This document shows, piece after piece, positions 1-13,470 of a stretch of 64,000 bases of DNA; within the stretch, counting starts at the first letter, position 1; the number at the start of each line of letters is the position of its first letter. Position numbers and translations under genes: made by a program. The stretch is from Luscinia megarhynchos. Taxonomy: Eukaryota; Chordata; Aves; Passeriformes; Turdidae. The notes below the pieces were generated by a model that had not been told where the DNA came from, did not search any database, and worked only from the letters and a program-made list of their open reading frames with translations. The stretch is from positions 34,136,360-34,200,359 of the forward strand of contig JAPFBE010000003.1 of assembly GCA_034336665.1 (NCBI GenBank). The letters are read 5' to 3'.

Positions 1-2353
1 AGTCTGCTGCTTCCCAAAGTGCTTGGCAGCATCTTCCCCACTGGAAGACATCATCTCACAGCACCCAGGGAACTGAATTCTCATGCAGGAGTGAAATACA
101 CTTCCTCCATATAGGTTAAAGGAAGAAGGACTAGGTTCTGTTTGTTTGTTTGTTTTTTTTTACAAAAGGGTATTTTTACTTCCTGAGCAATTTCTGAAAT
201 ACTACCAACTTATGCAATGAAGAATAAACTACTGACCAAGAAAAAAAAGAAGAATTGAATAAATACAACCTTCCATAAGACTTATAAAAACATAGCAAAG
301 CAAACTTTTTTCTTGATGACTTATGTATAGGGTCTTTTTCTTCTTTCATAGAATACCTGGTCTTTACATTATCGTTTGGGAGTGAAGGTGGCACACAGAA
401 AGGCATCCCATATCTTCAACTGAAGGAAATTGAATTTTACTATTCATAAGCCAGGGGGAAAAAAGGCAAATAAACAACACTGGACTTTTAAACACAGTTA
501 TTAATATTTACCAATAGTAATATATTAGCAAAATTTACCTATAATAAGGAGATAAGTACTTTAAGTCCTTCAGACACATCAGACTTATTCCTCTAAAAAG
601 GCCTGGTCTAAAGCATACATTTATGAATATTACACAATTTCACATTCATTTTGCAAATATAGGTGCAAACAATTCTCTGGGAAAAAAAGTTGTTTTGCTG
701 GGAGCGGGAGTATGTTACTTACTAATTTTGTATATCTGGGCTCAATATTTTTAAATGGCTTGAATTATTTTAAAAAAATCACATTTTTAATCTCATTTTT
801 AAAATCTTAGTAAACACCAAAATTATCACCCTTTTCCATTTGGAAATTTACACAAGAATCCCCATTACTTTCAAAACCTTGAACATATCCAAAGAGAAAA
901 TCAGGAAGTCAGGGAACACATCTTGTTTTGCATCCAGGTGACATTTTCCTACCTGTTACAAACCTGGATGAATTGTTACAAACATCCTAAAATAATAATA
1001 AACTGTGGTGAGCCCTCTATCTGAAAGTGAAATTATGAGTAATCAGAAGTAGTGAGGATTTTTTAGAGAGAGATGGATCTGGGCATCATATGGAAATATT
1101 CAGAATGAAGGAGGCAAGACAAACATCAAAGATTTAGGCATCCATTTCCCCTTGGCAACAAAAATAGAGCCCAGGTTAATGCAGTCCCAGGAACTATGTA
1201 GTTAGCAATGACATAAATACATGACAGGCCGTGATTTTTTCCTTTTGTGAGGAAACAGTGTAGCTGATATGAATGCCATTTCTAGATTTCCACTTATTCT
1301 GAATATTTGCCACTCCCTACACTCCTGCCTTTAATGCTAAATTGGAAAAAAATGGACTAAACAGCATCTTTTCAGGGTTTTATTGGGCAGTGGAGGCTTG
1401 CATAAACAGAATTTCCTTGCAACAATATAAATATCAAAGTCTATGGGTTGTTTTTAGATTTCAGCAATTCAACATATTTGTGTCAATTTTAATTCTAAGC
1501 AAGCAAAACATTAGTTAAATCTCATGGGTTATGGAGTGTCTGACCAGCTGTAGTAGATCTGGTTTCTTTATTTCTCCCCTATGTGGTGCCCTCAGCCTGT
1601 CACCAAAGCCCTGCAGTGGAAGCACAGCCCTAAGAAGCAGTGTGACAGTCTCCTCCACCTTGAAAATATATTTCTGTGTGCTAAGGGAACTCAAGACTCT
1701 GCAGAGGAGATGAAACTGTCTTTTCATTTTGGAAGATCCTCTGTTCATTGGACTAACTGCTAATCAATGCATGGGATTTTTTTTGTTTTTGCAGCAATGA
1801 AAGGAAGATTCTGTCCAGAGAACAGCCAGAAATAACAATATTTCCAGCTGAACTTGGGTGGTGTCCTTTCAAAAGCCTTGTTATCCCTCTCATGTTGTCC
1901 TGCAGAATGACCTTTGTGATCCACTGAGGTTTCTTGGTTTGCCACAGTGTGCAACAAATTTACACATCACTCACTGGGATGTTTGAATTAAACATGAATT
2001 TCGGAGGAGAAGACTGGGAGAAGGACCTCTATCACCTCAAAAACAATAAAAACATATTTTCACATGTGTTCTCACCATTCATTGGAGCTTTGCTTAGGAG
2101 TAATTCAGCAGAAAATTGCTTGAAAGATTGTGTGGGGATCCCTATTGACTATTAAAGCAGATGATGCAAATCACACTGGAGCTGATGTTGTGACTTGGCA
2201 GGTGTTAAGTTGCTGCTTATGTTGTGGGAATACCTTAAGAACCCCTGGCTCCATGTGGAGCTGGGTGACAGGTTTATATTTGCACAGCCACAGCAGTGTC
2301 ATTGCAGCATCCTACTAAATAGAAGTTAAACAGACATGTGAAAGGTAGGACTT
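1..2353. other. AT-rich non-coding DNA, no gene seen
   Basis: I see no exon, RNA gene or recognisable transposon here. Open frames are all under 80 codons and overlap one another on both strands, as expected by chance. The stretch 1520-2330 is somewhat less AT-rich than the rest but shows no domain. A short T/G simple repeat lies at 137-161. Intergenic or intronic sequence is the simplest reading. Confidence 0.7.
137..161. repeat. Short TTTG/T-rich simple repeat
   Basis: Three to four TTTG units run into a T9 tract. This is ordinary low-complexity sequence with no coding content. Confidence 0.85.
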
Positions 2354-2421
2354 TTGTTTTTTGGCTTTGTTTTGGATTTTTTTTTGTTTGTTTGTTTGTT
2401 TTTGTTTGTTTGTTTGTTTTG
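2354..2421. repeat. (TTTG)n simple repeat
   Basis: An interrupted T/G tract of about 68 bp, with two runs of TTTG units separated by short T runs. Its complement is (CAAA)n. It may be a microsatellite that arose from an A-rich retrotransposon tail on the minus strand, but no element body is recognisable beside it. Confidence 0.9.
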
Positions 2422-5400
2422 GTCAAAGAATCATTTAATATTGTTCTCTTATCAATGGTGCACAGATTTCAGTGTTAATGCCTCAGAGTGAGAATGGCCA
2501 CAGCTGGCAAATCCACGTGTATGGAAATCAGTGGACAAGCAGGAGGAGCTGGAAGAGGCAGTCCAGGTGAAGCCAACTACCCTGTGCCAGTTGAAATGTG
2601 AAAATTTTGTTTTGTGTGGGAGAGCATGGCTGCATGATTAGCTACAAGAACTTGCCAGCAGCATCTCTGCTTCCCTGTTAAGATGAAGGTGGAAATTTGG
2701 AAATCTGAAGCCCCAGGACATTGAGGTGGTGGTGAATAATCCAAAAGCTGAGGAAAGAATAATTGGTATCTTATTTGGGAAAAGGCAGAAAAAAAGAATG
2801 GGAGATGATTATATAGTTGTCTGCTAGGAGAGGATTTTTTTGGCAAAGGTTCAAAAGGTCTGGCTTTCCTGGGAACATATAAAAATCAGAAATCAGGCTG
2901 TCTCTTGCCCAGTGAATACTGAATCAGCCCCAATAAAAAATATTAGAAGAGAACTCTGGCATATCCAATAAAAATAAGAGCTTTTATGGTATAAGAACAC
3001 CAGCAGGATGGGAGAGCAAGGCCATGTGTCATCTAGATTTACATACCCTAATAAAAATATTATACTGCTATGAGGAGAAAGGAAAATTGTATTGCCAGTA
3101 TCAGGTATGATTTATAGGCAGTTGAAGTTACAGGAATGCCTGACAGTAAATGTGACAAAGCTCCTCTGTGGGATTTGTAAGTAGCTCTAGACATTGTGGG
3201 AGGACCCAAAGGTATGATGAATAACATTTCAATCCTTGTGGATATTAAAAGGAAAATATAAAAGACCTGAAAGGTCAGTAAACAAAGAACAGAGAATAGG
3301 AAGGTCCTAAACATTTTTTCCTTGATGAGCAGGAGACCAGTCTTGTTCCTTGTGAGCTAGGATTCTTCTCTGGAGTTTCTGCATGTAGTCTGAAGATGTT
3401 TTAAGCAGAGTAGGGAGTCACCATAGAAGCAGGTGGGTAAGGGCACCAAAATGACCTCATAGTGGAAATTCTGTGCTCTACCACCTGTGCACCTGGTGCT
3501 GCCCCTGCACTTGTCATCGTCTCCTCCCTCTATGGGGCTGCAGTTTGAAGTGGAGTGACTCTAATTCTCTTGTCCCACGTCTGGGCTTCACCCTGCTGTG
3601 CTGCTGCAGGATGTGGGGTGGGGGGACCATGCCTTTCTGCAAACAACCCCACACTCACATCACACGTCCCTGGCTCTGAATTTTCTGTTTCAAAGATTCA
3701 TGGTATGGATGTTGAGGTGTGATTCTCCAAGGGAAAGGCTTCACATCATGAGGACTTCTGATAAATAACCTACACTTAAATTCTTGGAGAATGGGAGTAC
3801 AGAAAGAGGAAAAACTTGTAGAAAGGAATGTAACAATGGATGAAGTCAGGATGAGGGGCAGCAGAGATAGACTTATGGTATTAGTAGAGAGATACCTGTG
3901 AATAGGAGAGTGAATCTAGCATATTATGGAGGGTGGATAATTATTTAAGCCAAAGGAAAAAAATGACATAAGTATAATGAAGCACAGTTAAGTCATGGAG
4001 AAAAATACACCAACTGATCTGATATGAGGGTTTGCATGTACCAGAGAGTTAAGTTCCTGGAGCAGCCTTGGGAAGGTGTCTTGATTGCAGGGATGGTTAG
4101 GTGAGGGAAAAATACATCTGGTAGCAAGGAAATGCTGTAATCTGCCAGGTTATCTCTTTAGATAAGAGCTTTTTTTGAGCTGTGCATGGTTCTTGTTGCA
4201 ATTGTGTTATGCAAGTGTTGAGTTTCATTTCTGCTTCTGGCCTCTGATAATGAAGCAATTTGAATAAATACATTTTTCATTTCTTGGAAAAACAAGCTTC
4301 TTCTCATCCTTCTACAGCATATAGCATTTTTCTATGAACTCCTCCTCTTCATAATAGATTGTTTTAGGTAATGCAAATATAGAACTATTTAGAGATGTAG
4401 TTGCATGCTTCACACTAGTTTGGCCTTATTTTCATAGAATCATGATGAAAAGATGCAGAATGGAATACCCTACATTTTGTAATAAAAAAGTGTATCTTTT
4501 ATGTGTTTTATATTTTTTTTTTTTCATTTGCTGCTCAGAATCCTTTTCCTTTTCTTTTGTTGATCATCCAGTCTCCTTTGGAGGTCTTTTGAAGGTTCAG
4601 CTAGCAGCAATTTTTGTGGAGTAATTGAAGTATACGCTTGACAAGAATAATCTATTGTGAGTAATGTGTAAATATTTTTCTCCTTATATAGGTTGTTTAC
4701 AGGTTCAATTCTGGACTATTTTATGCATACATAGATGTATTTTCTATATAAATTTTTGATATTTATAAACTCCAAAAATAAGTTTCATGATTTTTAAAGC
4801 TATTGAGTGCAATAAAATAGAGAATTTCTTGTGATGCAAATCAAACATTTCCATAAAATTTAAACCAAACTACTATGTGAAACTGGTCATAAATATATTG
4901 TAGGTTCTCCACAACGTTTGAAATTATGTACAGTATTATTTCGGTTGCAGATCTGAGAACAGAATAATTGATACCTGCATTGCCATTATCAGCATTTAGC
5001 ATCGTTGCCTGCCCTCCAACCTCAGCTGTGTTTCTCAGCACCCTCCATGGGTTTGTGATTGACAAAATTTACTTGAAAAGCCCTCAGTAATCTGAGTGCC
5101 ACCACTGACATTTTGATGCAATATCATAAATTCTCACAGCCAGAATGAAATGCACTTTGTCCCAACTTTGTGGGTCTATGGAGACCTCACAGATTTCTGT
5201 TGATGAGGGGGAGCACTATCTCTCCATTAGCATGGTCTCTCAAGAGGTGCTATCCCTTGCAGAGGAGCAGCACCACTGAGCAACTTCAGTGTCCATACTT
5301 CAAGTGCATGAAACTACTATAAAATGCAGAGGGATCCCTTTAATCTAACCAGCCTCAGTTGCAGTATGAAAGACAATTGTACATGGTAAAGAGGTGAAAA

Positions 5401-8400
5401 TTTACCTTGTTTATGTGTAAGATAAACCTGGTTGGACTTTTGATGAATCATTCACAGGGCAGAAGGAATATCTGAAAGACAGGCTACCACTAACAATATT
5501 AGGAATTAATTTACTCCAAGGATATGGTCCTAAAAGATCTCTATATTATTTCCTTTGCTACCTTCCAGAGTGCTTTGTGTTATGAAGTTCAATTATTTTT
5601 CCAGGAAAAAAAACCCCAAAAATTCAGAAACTGGAAATGTGTCAGCTTTGCAACAGATTAGTTTGCCTTTGTATAGCTGACAGCCCAAAAGAGTCCTTTA
5701 ATGCATAGACTGATTGTTTAAAAAAGAAAAATCTTATTTACAACCCCCACACATGCTAGAGTTAAGGAGTTACATGCACATTACATGTAACAAAGACAAG
5801 ATTAAAAGGATTTACTGTAGAAGCTACCATACACAGGAAAGTCTTGCAGTGGAGAATGTTTGAGTACTCAAGATGCTACAGAAATATTTAAATTATCTGA
5901 ACAAGTTCAGCATTTTCATTGCAAAAAGACAGGTTTACAAAATGCTAGTAATTTACTGACTCTTTCTGTCAAAATACAAATCCATTTCATGGCTTTGTGG
6001 TATAGAGTCACATCTTCAGCTCTTAATATTAGAAGAGACATTATCCATTGCATAAGATCATGCTGAAAAATACTACTCACATAATAAAGCCATCATCAAG
6101 GTCTGTTCAATGTCAACAACTCAGAACAGAAAAAAAATGGTTAGGTGAGGAGTTACAGGAAAATAATAGCAGAATAAAGATTGTGCCATTGTCACAAAAA
6201 TTATGTATTGCCTCTTCAAAGATGATGGGATATGATATTAGATTTATTCCAAAGCTGCTGCTGCTCGAACATGTAATTCCATATTTCTTTTTTGAAGGGG
6301 AATAAGAAACCAATTGCAGAGCAGCTCAGCATGCCTGAAATTGCATTGTGTTATGATTAGATGTCCAGATCCTGGAAATTCAAAGCCACATGATTGCAAT
6401 GATGGCAATTACAACAGGCAGGACAGAAAAGCATCCAGCTGATCTCCCCATTGATCTCCTCCCTCCCAGGTGGAAGCTCTCTTCTGTGAAATTCAAACAA
6501 ACTCAAGGGGACATTTCTTTATTAAAATGACATTGTGAGTGATCTGAGAGAGTTCAAGTAGTTCTGACACATTTTCTGTGGGGGAGGAAACAGTTGTTCT
6601 GTGTACCTAATCTGGAATCTTGGGGCTTGTCAAAATAGAGAATTTAGTGCACAAGCTATAGTGTTAACTTAAAGATCCACAGTTGCTCTTTGCTGATTCA
6701 GTGTGTGGACCATAAGTGAACATCAAGTGCAGGGAGGAATTATTCTGTGTTTGTGGGAGCAGCATGCTTTATAGAGCATCATTATTAGGGTATCTTCTAC
6801 AAGAATTTGAAAATGTCAGTGCTCAAGGTGTCCTATTGGCTATTTTCCTTGACAAGAGTAGAGGTTTGAAGGACCAAATCTTCCAAGGTCAGTTTGTTCA
6901 TTGTAATTAACACCATAATTAAATTTTTGGTGAGCTGTGGAGCTGATAGTCTTAATGAAGACAAGTACATATACAAAAGACTTTATCCTTTATACTTGAC
7001 CATTCTTGGTAAGTGTTAAATAATCAATTTCCATGGCTGTCAAAGGCATGAGATCTCAAGTATACCATACAGAAATAATTCAACAAACTAATTCCAAGCT
7101 GTTCTATAATTATTACTTACTGCAATATTAATGTGCTTAAGGTTCAGCAACATCTTAGAATGTAATTGCTTCAGCATTAGGTGGATCTGTCTCTCACTTG
7201 ATGGTTGGGAAAGAGACATAATTCTTACTTCCATCCAACAGATATTGCATACATCATTAGGTAACGATCCACGTGAAGATTTGGTGCAGAGTTCTTAATA
7301 TGCTGCATAAGTTGCATTCTAATTCACTCTGCAGCAATAAGAAAAAGTGTTGGGTAGGCAAGGCTCATGTCACAGCAGGAGCAGAAAATCCTGAGTGTAA
7401 GGTTATATGCATCCTGTATGTATACTGCAAGAGAATTTAGCACAGTCTTCAGCACAATAAAAATATAATAAAGCTGATCATGGAATTTCTAAAACTCACT
7501 TCCCTTTCAGAAACATACCTTTAGGAAGACAGAGAACAGAGTTTTATTATTTAATATTTTGGGGTTTTATTACTTATTGTTCCATTGAGACAAGATATGG
7601 AGCTTTTTTGTGGAGCACTTACATTGCCTCAGGAGTGGGAAGCTGTAGATAAAAGTGCAATCAGCTGGCAGTGGAGCAGAGGCAGAGCTGGTGTGCCTTT
7701 TGCACCTGAGACTTCATACCAGAAGCAACTACTTATACTTGTCTAAAACTTTTCCAAACCTGAATCATACGATGTTTTCATACTCACTTTCTGACTTTAA
7801 CAGTGGTCTTTCAGAGTGAGAAACAGATTTCAGAGACAGAAACTTATGATTTATGTACAATTTCCCAGTGTTTCTTCCTAGGACAAGTCTTACAAGGTCA
7901 GACATTCATGTGATGTTTTCATTAGTTGAACAGATGTGTATGCAGGTAGGAATAAATGGCTTTTTGTCAGGTGATTTGGCTTCTTTCATTTATTACTGCA
8001 AGATTATGTTGGAGAAGAGCTCGTGAGAAAATGAAACAGGCTTTTACTCAAATGTTATTTATCTTCTAATAATTCTTGTAAATAACCATTTTTAGTATTT
8101 TTGATGACTTGTCTGGCTGAGTGAGCTTCAATAAGTCTATCAGGCACACGTGGCTGTGCACAAATATCTCTTGGACTCAGAAATCTGCCCAAGCACAAGA
8201 CCCTCATCATCAGAGATGGTGAATAAGGCTGAAGTGAGAGTGGGCCGTGGATATAATGTAAGTGAAGCTTGGTCACTCCATAACGAGCACTAGTAGTGCT
8301 TTAACCAAGGTGATGCACTCCTGACCTATTCCCTCCACAGCTCCTGTTTGCAGGACGTGAACATGCACCTAGTAGGGATCAGCAACCTGTTCCTGCCCTG

Positions 8401-10009
8401 GCTGCACCTCCCTTGGGCAGGCACAAAGTTCAGGCTCTGTGGGAAAACCAGATTGAAGTATCGAGGTATTTTCCCTTCACAAGAGCTTTCAGTCGTTCTA
8501 CATGTGCAAATGCTTCTGTGCAGCTCTGTGCCAGAGCTTTCTTCTGCTCTTCTTGCACTGCACATCAAGGCCTACCAGTACATCTGCTCCATTCTGCTAT
8601 GCCCCAGCAACTTGTGCAACAAGCCGTTCTGTGACTCAGGATGACACCACCAGCTGTGGCTTGTTCTCACAAACTGTTTTGAAATTATTTATTCAATTTA
8701 GCAAATTTGGTGGGTTTTGTCTTGCTTATTGTGCTGTTTACCTGTGGAGTATTTTTAAAGCTTGTTCACCACTGTCTTGCTCATTGATGCATTTATTTTT
8801 ATTTAATTCTGAAATTTAAGAAGAAGAAAATTCTGCACAAGTGGTTCTGAATTCCTTAGAGAGATTTTATTAAACATACAAATTTATGATGATTTATTTA
8901 TGTTACTATAAACCCTAGTCACAGCTAGCTCTAAATGTAGATCTCTTCTTAATTTTTCTTATCACTCTCTTCCTGTTCCCATTTTTCTTGCAGAGGCATT
9001 AATCCTTTGACATGAGCATCATTAGTTTGCAGGACCTGTAAGAGCATTTCCTTTATGTCTGTGTACCATGCAACACTAATTCATCCATTGGTCTGATTGT
9101 CAGGGTTAATACATTAGTATGAAAAGTGTTTGCTCAGAAACATCTGCATTATTAAAGATTATGAATAAACTGAAATGAGGGCAATTTATCTGATGAAGAA
9201 TAGCAGAACATTTCGTGAAGCAGCCTTCCCTCTGAATGACAACCTGCAAAAGGGGCAGTGCTCCTCCACTGAGCTGAGTACCCCTGTGAAAACTTGTCCA
9301 GGGTGTTGTTGGACAACTGGGGATTCTGGGTCCAATTCATACAACCTTATTCAAAAATCTTCCTCAGACTGTTTCAGACCCAAAAGCTTCAGATCTAGCA
9401 GCCATTTCAAGAGTTGGGCAGCTCTGTTGGCCTGGCATAACTAAGTACTTGATTAAATTCTTCATTTGGACATCTCTTCTTTCTCATGGACAAAACAGGC
9501 TGTGTTATAGAATAAGAAGAGATCATTTTATCCTTTTATTGAAGACCAACTGAGTACTTCAAAAAATAATTAGGTAGGCAGACATATAAATGGATGTGGA
9601 AGTGTGCCAGGTGTGACTACTGATACATCTCTATGAAGTAATCTTCAAGATCAGTCAGACCAATTACCAAGTGAACGTTTCAGTGAGCATGGCATGATTA
9701 TATTTCCCATATAATCTCATATCCTTCCCATGGGAGTCAACCTTATATGACCCACCATTAACACCAGATAGATGCAAGATAATTAAAACATAAGTGTAAT
9801 TGATGTCTGCAGGAATATGCATTGTATTCTGTAAATAAAATACAGGATACATGCCTGTGACTTCTTTATATCCTACTGAGTATGCATGATAAGCCTAGAG
9901 CCCAAAGGTGTAGCACAGGATTAAAAAATTAATTATACCACCTTATGCTTGCCCTCTCCTAACCCTGATGTATTTCCAATGGTTTGCTATGCTACACTAT
10001 AACCTGTTT
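2422..10009. other. AT-rich non-coding DNA, no gene seen
   Basis: Nothing here could be supported as a gene, RNA or transposon. Open frames reach only about 105 codons (8502-8819, +) and carry no domain or splice context I trust. The block 8340-8640 is locally GC-richer and open in several plus frames at once, which points to composition rather than selection on one frame. A T12 run lies at 4513-4524. Confidence 0.65.
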
Positions 10010-10060
10010 TATTCATGACATATCATTAATCAATTAAATGCAAATTAGATTGGCTTATAG
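10010..10060. promoter_or_regulatory. Octamer plus homeodomain-like cluster (candidate enhancer element)
   Basis: A perfect POU octamer ATGCAAAT lies at 10038-10045. ATTAATC and CAATTAA words lie immediately upstream and an AATTAG word overlaps its end, all within about 30 bp. Dense homeodomain and POU words of this sort are typical of vertebrate conserved non-coding enhancers. The motifs are seen directly; regulatory function is inferred. AT-rich DNA also yields such words by chance. Confidence 0.3.
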
Positions 10061-10771
10061 GTTTTATTCCTTCTTCCCCCTACCCCTCCTCCCTGGCTCA
10101 CTATTCTGCATTTCAGTCTCTGAAACATTCTATTTGTATTTAATATGAATCATTGTTGCTGTTGGAAACTGTGGAATGACTGCCTGTGAACCTTCATCTT
10201 TGCTGCCTTAGAACTCTATATTAAAATGGTCTATTACTTTGTTGGCCAAAATTTCTAGAGGAAGGATTTAACTGACATCAGTAGAATTATGCCAACATAT
10301 AATTTTCCTTTAATATCAGACTAGCATCAAAGCCCCTTACAAAATCAAAGTTAACACAGAACAGTCTTGTTTCTACCTGTTCTGTATTACTAACAGAGTT
10401 ACTTTGCAATTGTTTTATTGAATATCCATGACAGTCAGAAGAGGTTCACACATTGGTTGCAATTACTTCTTATTTCTTATATGAGAATCATAAAGGAACA
10501 TAGAAATGTCTTCTGCTGGTTGTCTCCATTATTGTTGATTCCACAGAACACTGCTATAAATTTGTGTGACTGCAAATACACCGTGTCCCATGACAAGATT
10601 TCAAAGGTTTTGAACTCTGTTGAGCTCTCAACTGAAAACATAATTAGAAAGTAAAGAACTTGGTTGAGTCTAGCTAGACCTAGATTCCGAATTTTCTCAA
10701 TCTCAGTGAATTTTCTGATTCCACTTTCATTGTTAAAAGCCAAATGAATTAAAATAAATAATAAATACTAT

Positions 10772-10800
10772 TTTATAGAATAATTTATAGAATAATTTAT
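10772..10800. repeat. 12-bp tandem duplication, AT-rich
   Basis: The unit TTTATAGAATAA occurs twice in tandem, followed by the first five bases of a third copy. It probably arose by replication slippage. Confidence 0.85.
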
Positions 10801-11929
10801 TTAAATTCCTTTATTTGAAAAAACCTTACAGATTTTATTACATAGTTGCTCCATTTATGTAGTTAAAAAATACTCGCTTATAGTTGCTGTATTCCTTGCA
10901 ATACTTTCATTAAAAATTTTGGGAATCATCTCACCATATTTCCATGATTGCAATTGTGCCACAGCTTTTCTGCTGTCCCAGGGCCTTCAGCTCCTCCCAT
11001 TTGCTCATGCTGAGAATGCTGGTGTACATGCAGGTGTCCAGTTTTAAGGAACACTTGATAATATGGAATATTTCCTGTGATACATAAATGAATGGCATCC
11101 TTAAATATCCATGCAAAGATCTGTAACATTCTTAAATAGGCTTTAACTGGGAAAACACTTTATCAGCTAGATGGACAGCTCTGTGCAAGAAAAGGACTGT
11201 TCTATTTAAGCTACCCTGACTGGTATTTAATTTGAGGGAACACCAGAACCCTGACAGTCTCACTGTGCATTTAGTCTCCAGAGAAATGATACAGAGAAAA
11301 ATAGTACTAAAATTGCATGTGATCTCAGCACATAAGCTAATTTTTTATTGGCTGGAATAACCAAGAGTAAAAGTTTTAAAAGAAGGGGGACAAACAGATT
11401 GCATAGAAAAAAGAGAGGGGACAAAAATACATTTAGAAAACACCTCAGTGATATCAGCTCCCCAGAGTGGAAGAGGGAGATAATTAGCATTATTTTCCAC
11501 CCTAAGACATGTCCCTTATAGAGCTGAGACACTAAAGCCATCATTTAGGAACCTTTTTCTTAGATGTTGTTTAATTTTACATTGTATTGGATTTCACTGC
11601 TGAGACTTTCACTTGATTTTATGACTGGTTCGTTGAGACTTTCCCTTTTGCTTTGCAAGAGTAAACATCCTATTTTTCCTTTGTTGCACTTGTCTCATTT
11701 TTCAAGTGAGTCCAGACTAATTTAACTCATTTAACTCTGTTCTTACTTTCAAAGAGACTGCATAGAAAGTCAAACACACAGTGCAGTCTTTTTTGGAGGC
11801 TGCAATAAGTATGGAAAACATAGGAGCTGCTTTTCATAAAGCTGTGAGAGTCAGCTCAGACCCAGCAAAATTCTGGGAGAAATTATTTTTGGTGAGTTTT
11901 ATCCAAGGAGCAGGCTTGTCTGTGTGAGA
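10801..11929. other. AT-rich non-coding DNA, no gene seen
   Basis: Frames here are short and overlap on both strands. I recognise no repeat family, RNA or exon. Confidence 0.65.
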
Positions 11930-12431
11930 TGATCCTTGGCTTCAGGTAGCTCCCAACTGTCAGGGGTGGCATTTGGCTTCACATCTTTCAAACTGAGGGC
12001 TGAATCAGTGGTTCAGAGGGCTCAGGTTGCTGCTGCACGCCAGGTTCAGGTTCCACAGCCTGCAGAGCAGGTGGCCCAAGAGCTGATGGAGCTGGGGAAC
12101 TTTGAAGTGCCTGAGCAGAGCCATATGCTCTTGACCAGCTGGACTCAGATCCATTTCAGCAGGCTGATGAAAGGAGAGACAGACTTTCTGCTCTTGAGGG
12201 GCTCTCCAAACTGACAGAGCTCACTGCAGCTTTTGCAGAATGGTCTGGATGAGCTATGAGGACGATGGAAAGCCAAATAAGGAGCTTGGTTTACACTGGA
12301 ATACACCCATGGCTTCAAACTGCTTTGTTTGCAGGAAATTCTGAACAAAAACTTTCTGTAATGGCATCAGCCCTCAAAAACCCCCAAAAACCAAACAAAA
12401 ACAAACCAAAAACTAAACCAAACCAAAAAAA
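11930..12431 (+). pseudogene. Possible frame-shifted retrocopy or unknown repeat remnant with A/C-rich tail
   Basis: The block from about 11,930 to 12,260 is GC-richer than its surroundings. It is open on the plus strand first in one frame (11936-12214) and then more convincingly in another. The second frame covers roughly 12,127-12,247 and reads as a polar, Leu/Asp/Glu/Arg-rich peptide beginning ALDQLDSDPFQQADERRDRL; it stops at a TGA near 12,248, then reopens (12256-12498). The block ends in a degenerate A/C-rich tract (12374-12431) that could be an eroded poly-A tail. Together these features resemble an old processed retrocopy with a frameshift, but I recognise no parent protein. An unlisted avian repeat or chance are real alternatives. 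Confidence 0.2.
12374..12431. repeat. A/C-rich low-complexity tract
   Basis: About 58 bp almost entirely of A and C (AAAAACC, AAACC, CAAAA units) with two T residues. It is simple sequence, possibly a decayed retrotransposition tail for the block just upstream. Confidence 0.85.
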
Positions 12432-13470
12432 TGGGTGTACCTCCAGAAAGTTTTTCTGCCAGGCTTCTCCTCATCTTCCACCAAGCAGAGCAGTTTGACC
12501 AAGATCAAAAATATTTTGGATGCAGGTGCTGATCAAGCCCTTCCACTCTCCTGTCTGAAAAAAAGACAATGAATCAAACAGTTGAACAGGTGTCAGTGAC
12601 TAAGTTTTAAACAGATTATCATTACTGTCAGAAAGCAGATTTTTGTCTTTCAAGAGACAATATATTGACATAAATGTACAATGTAGTTTTTTCAATGCTC
12701 TGAATCATGAATACATACAGGAAAAAAGAAATCTTATTTTTCAATTTGGCTCCAATGGAGAAGGAGCATGCTGCTGCTGAAAAGCCTGAGGATATATAAT
12801 CAAGCAAACAGAATTGCTCCCGAGACAGCATGCTATCAAACATGCTACACATCCAAATTTAATAGTGAATAGTCTTTAGATTGCTTAACAAAACAACCAT
12901 GAAATGTGTGAAATTCAAAACTACTCTGAAAAGGCATGTTTGAACAGTGAGGTAGAGATAAGGATCTGGTTTCTACTGCAAGAGCATATATCAAAAAGGA
13001 TGATTACGCAGTAGGGCACCTTGCTAATAAGGAAACAAGTAGAAAATAACCACTGAGATGTAGCACCTGCCTGAATGAAGCCCTTTAAGCATTGAATTTA
13101 CTTAGAAATATTTTGTTTGCTTTATTACAAACGTATGTTAGGACTAAATTATCTTCCCTGAGCTAGAGAAATGGCTCTATTATCCTATGAAACCCTTTCC
13201 AGGAGGACTTCCTTTTGATACACTGAGGTTTTTAGATAAATGACAGGGAATGTCTGTGTGAAGTGGTCTTCTTGAGTGACTCTGGGACTGGATCTGATCA
13301 GATAGACACAGGGTTTTTGGTGTCAGCTCATCTGAATCTGAGATTATACAGATCACATTGAATTAATGCTTCCAGTAGAAGAGTTTACCCTGCTTCTGGA
13401 TATGTAAGAGTGTGTTCTCTACCCAAGGAAAACTAGAAACAGCTTTTCACAAGAAGTTACCAGATTGCAG
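12432..13470. other. AT-rich non-coding DNA, no gene seen
   Basis: Between the A/C tract and the CR1 element there are only short chance frames. No other repeat or RNA was recognised. Confidence 0.65.

Noticed and set aside
4435..4480. TCATAGAATCATGAT start resembling a CR1 3' end
   Set aside because: Only about 15 bp match, and the following sequence lacks the TTGGAAGGGACC-type block seen in true CR1 ends.
8340..8644. Locally open region in several plus frames, preceded by a CTCCACAG acceptor-like sequence
   Set aside because: Acceptor-like CAG words are frequent, several frames are open at once, and no matching protein was recognised.
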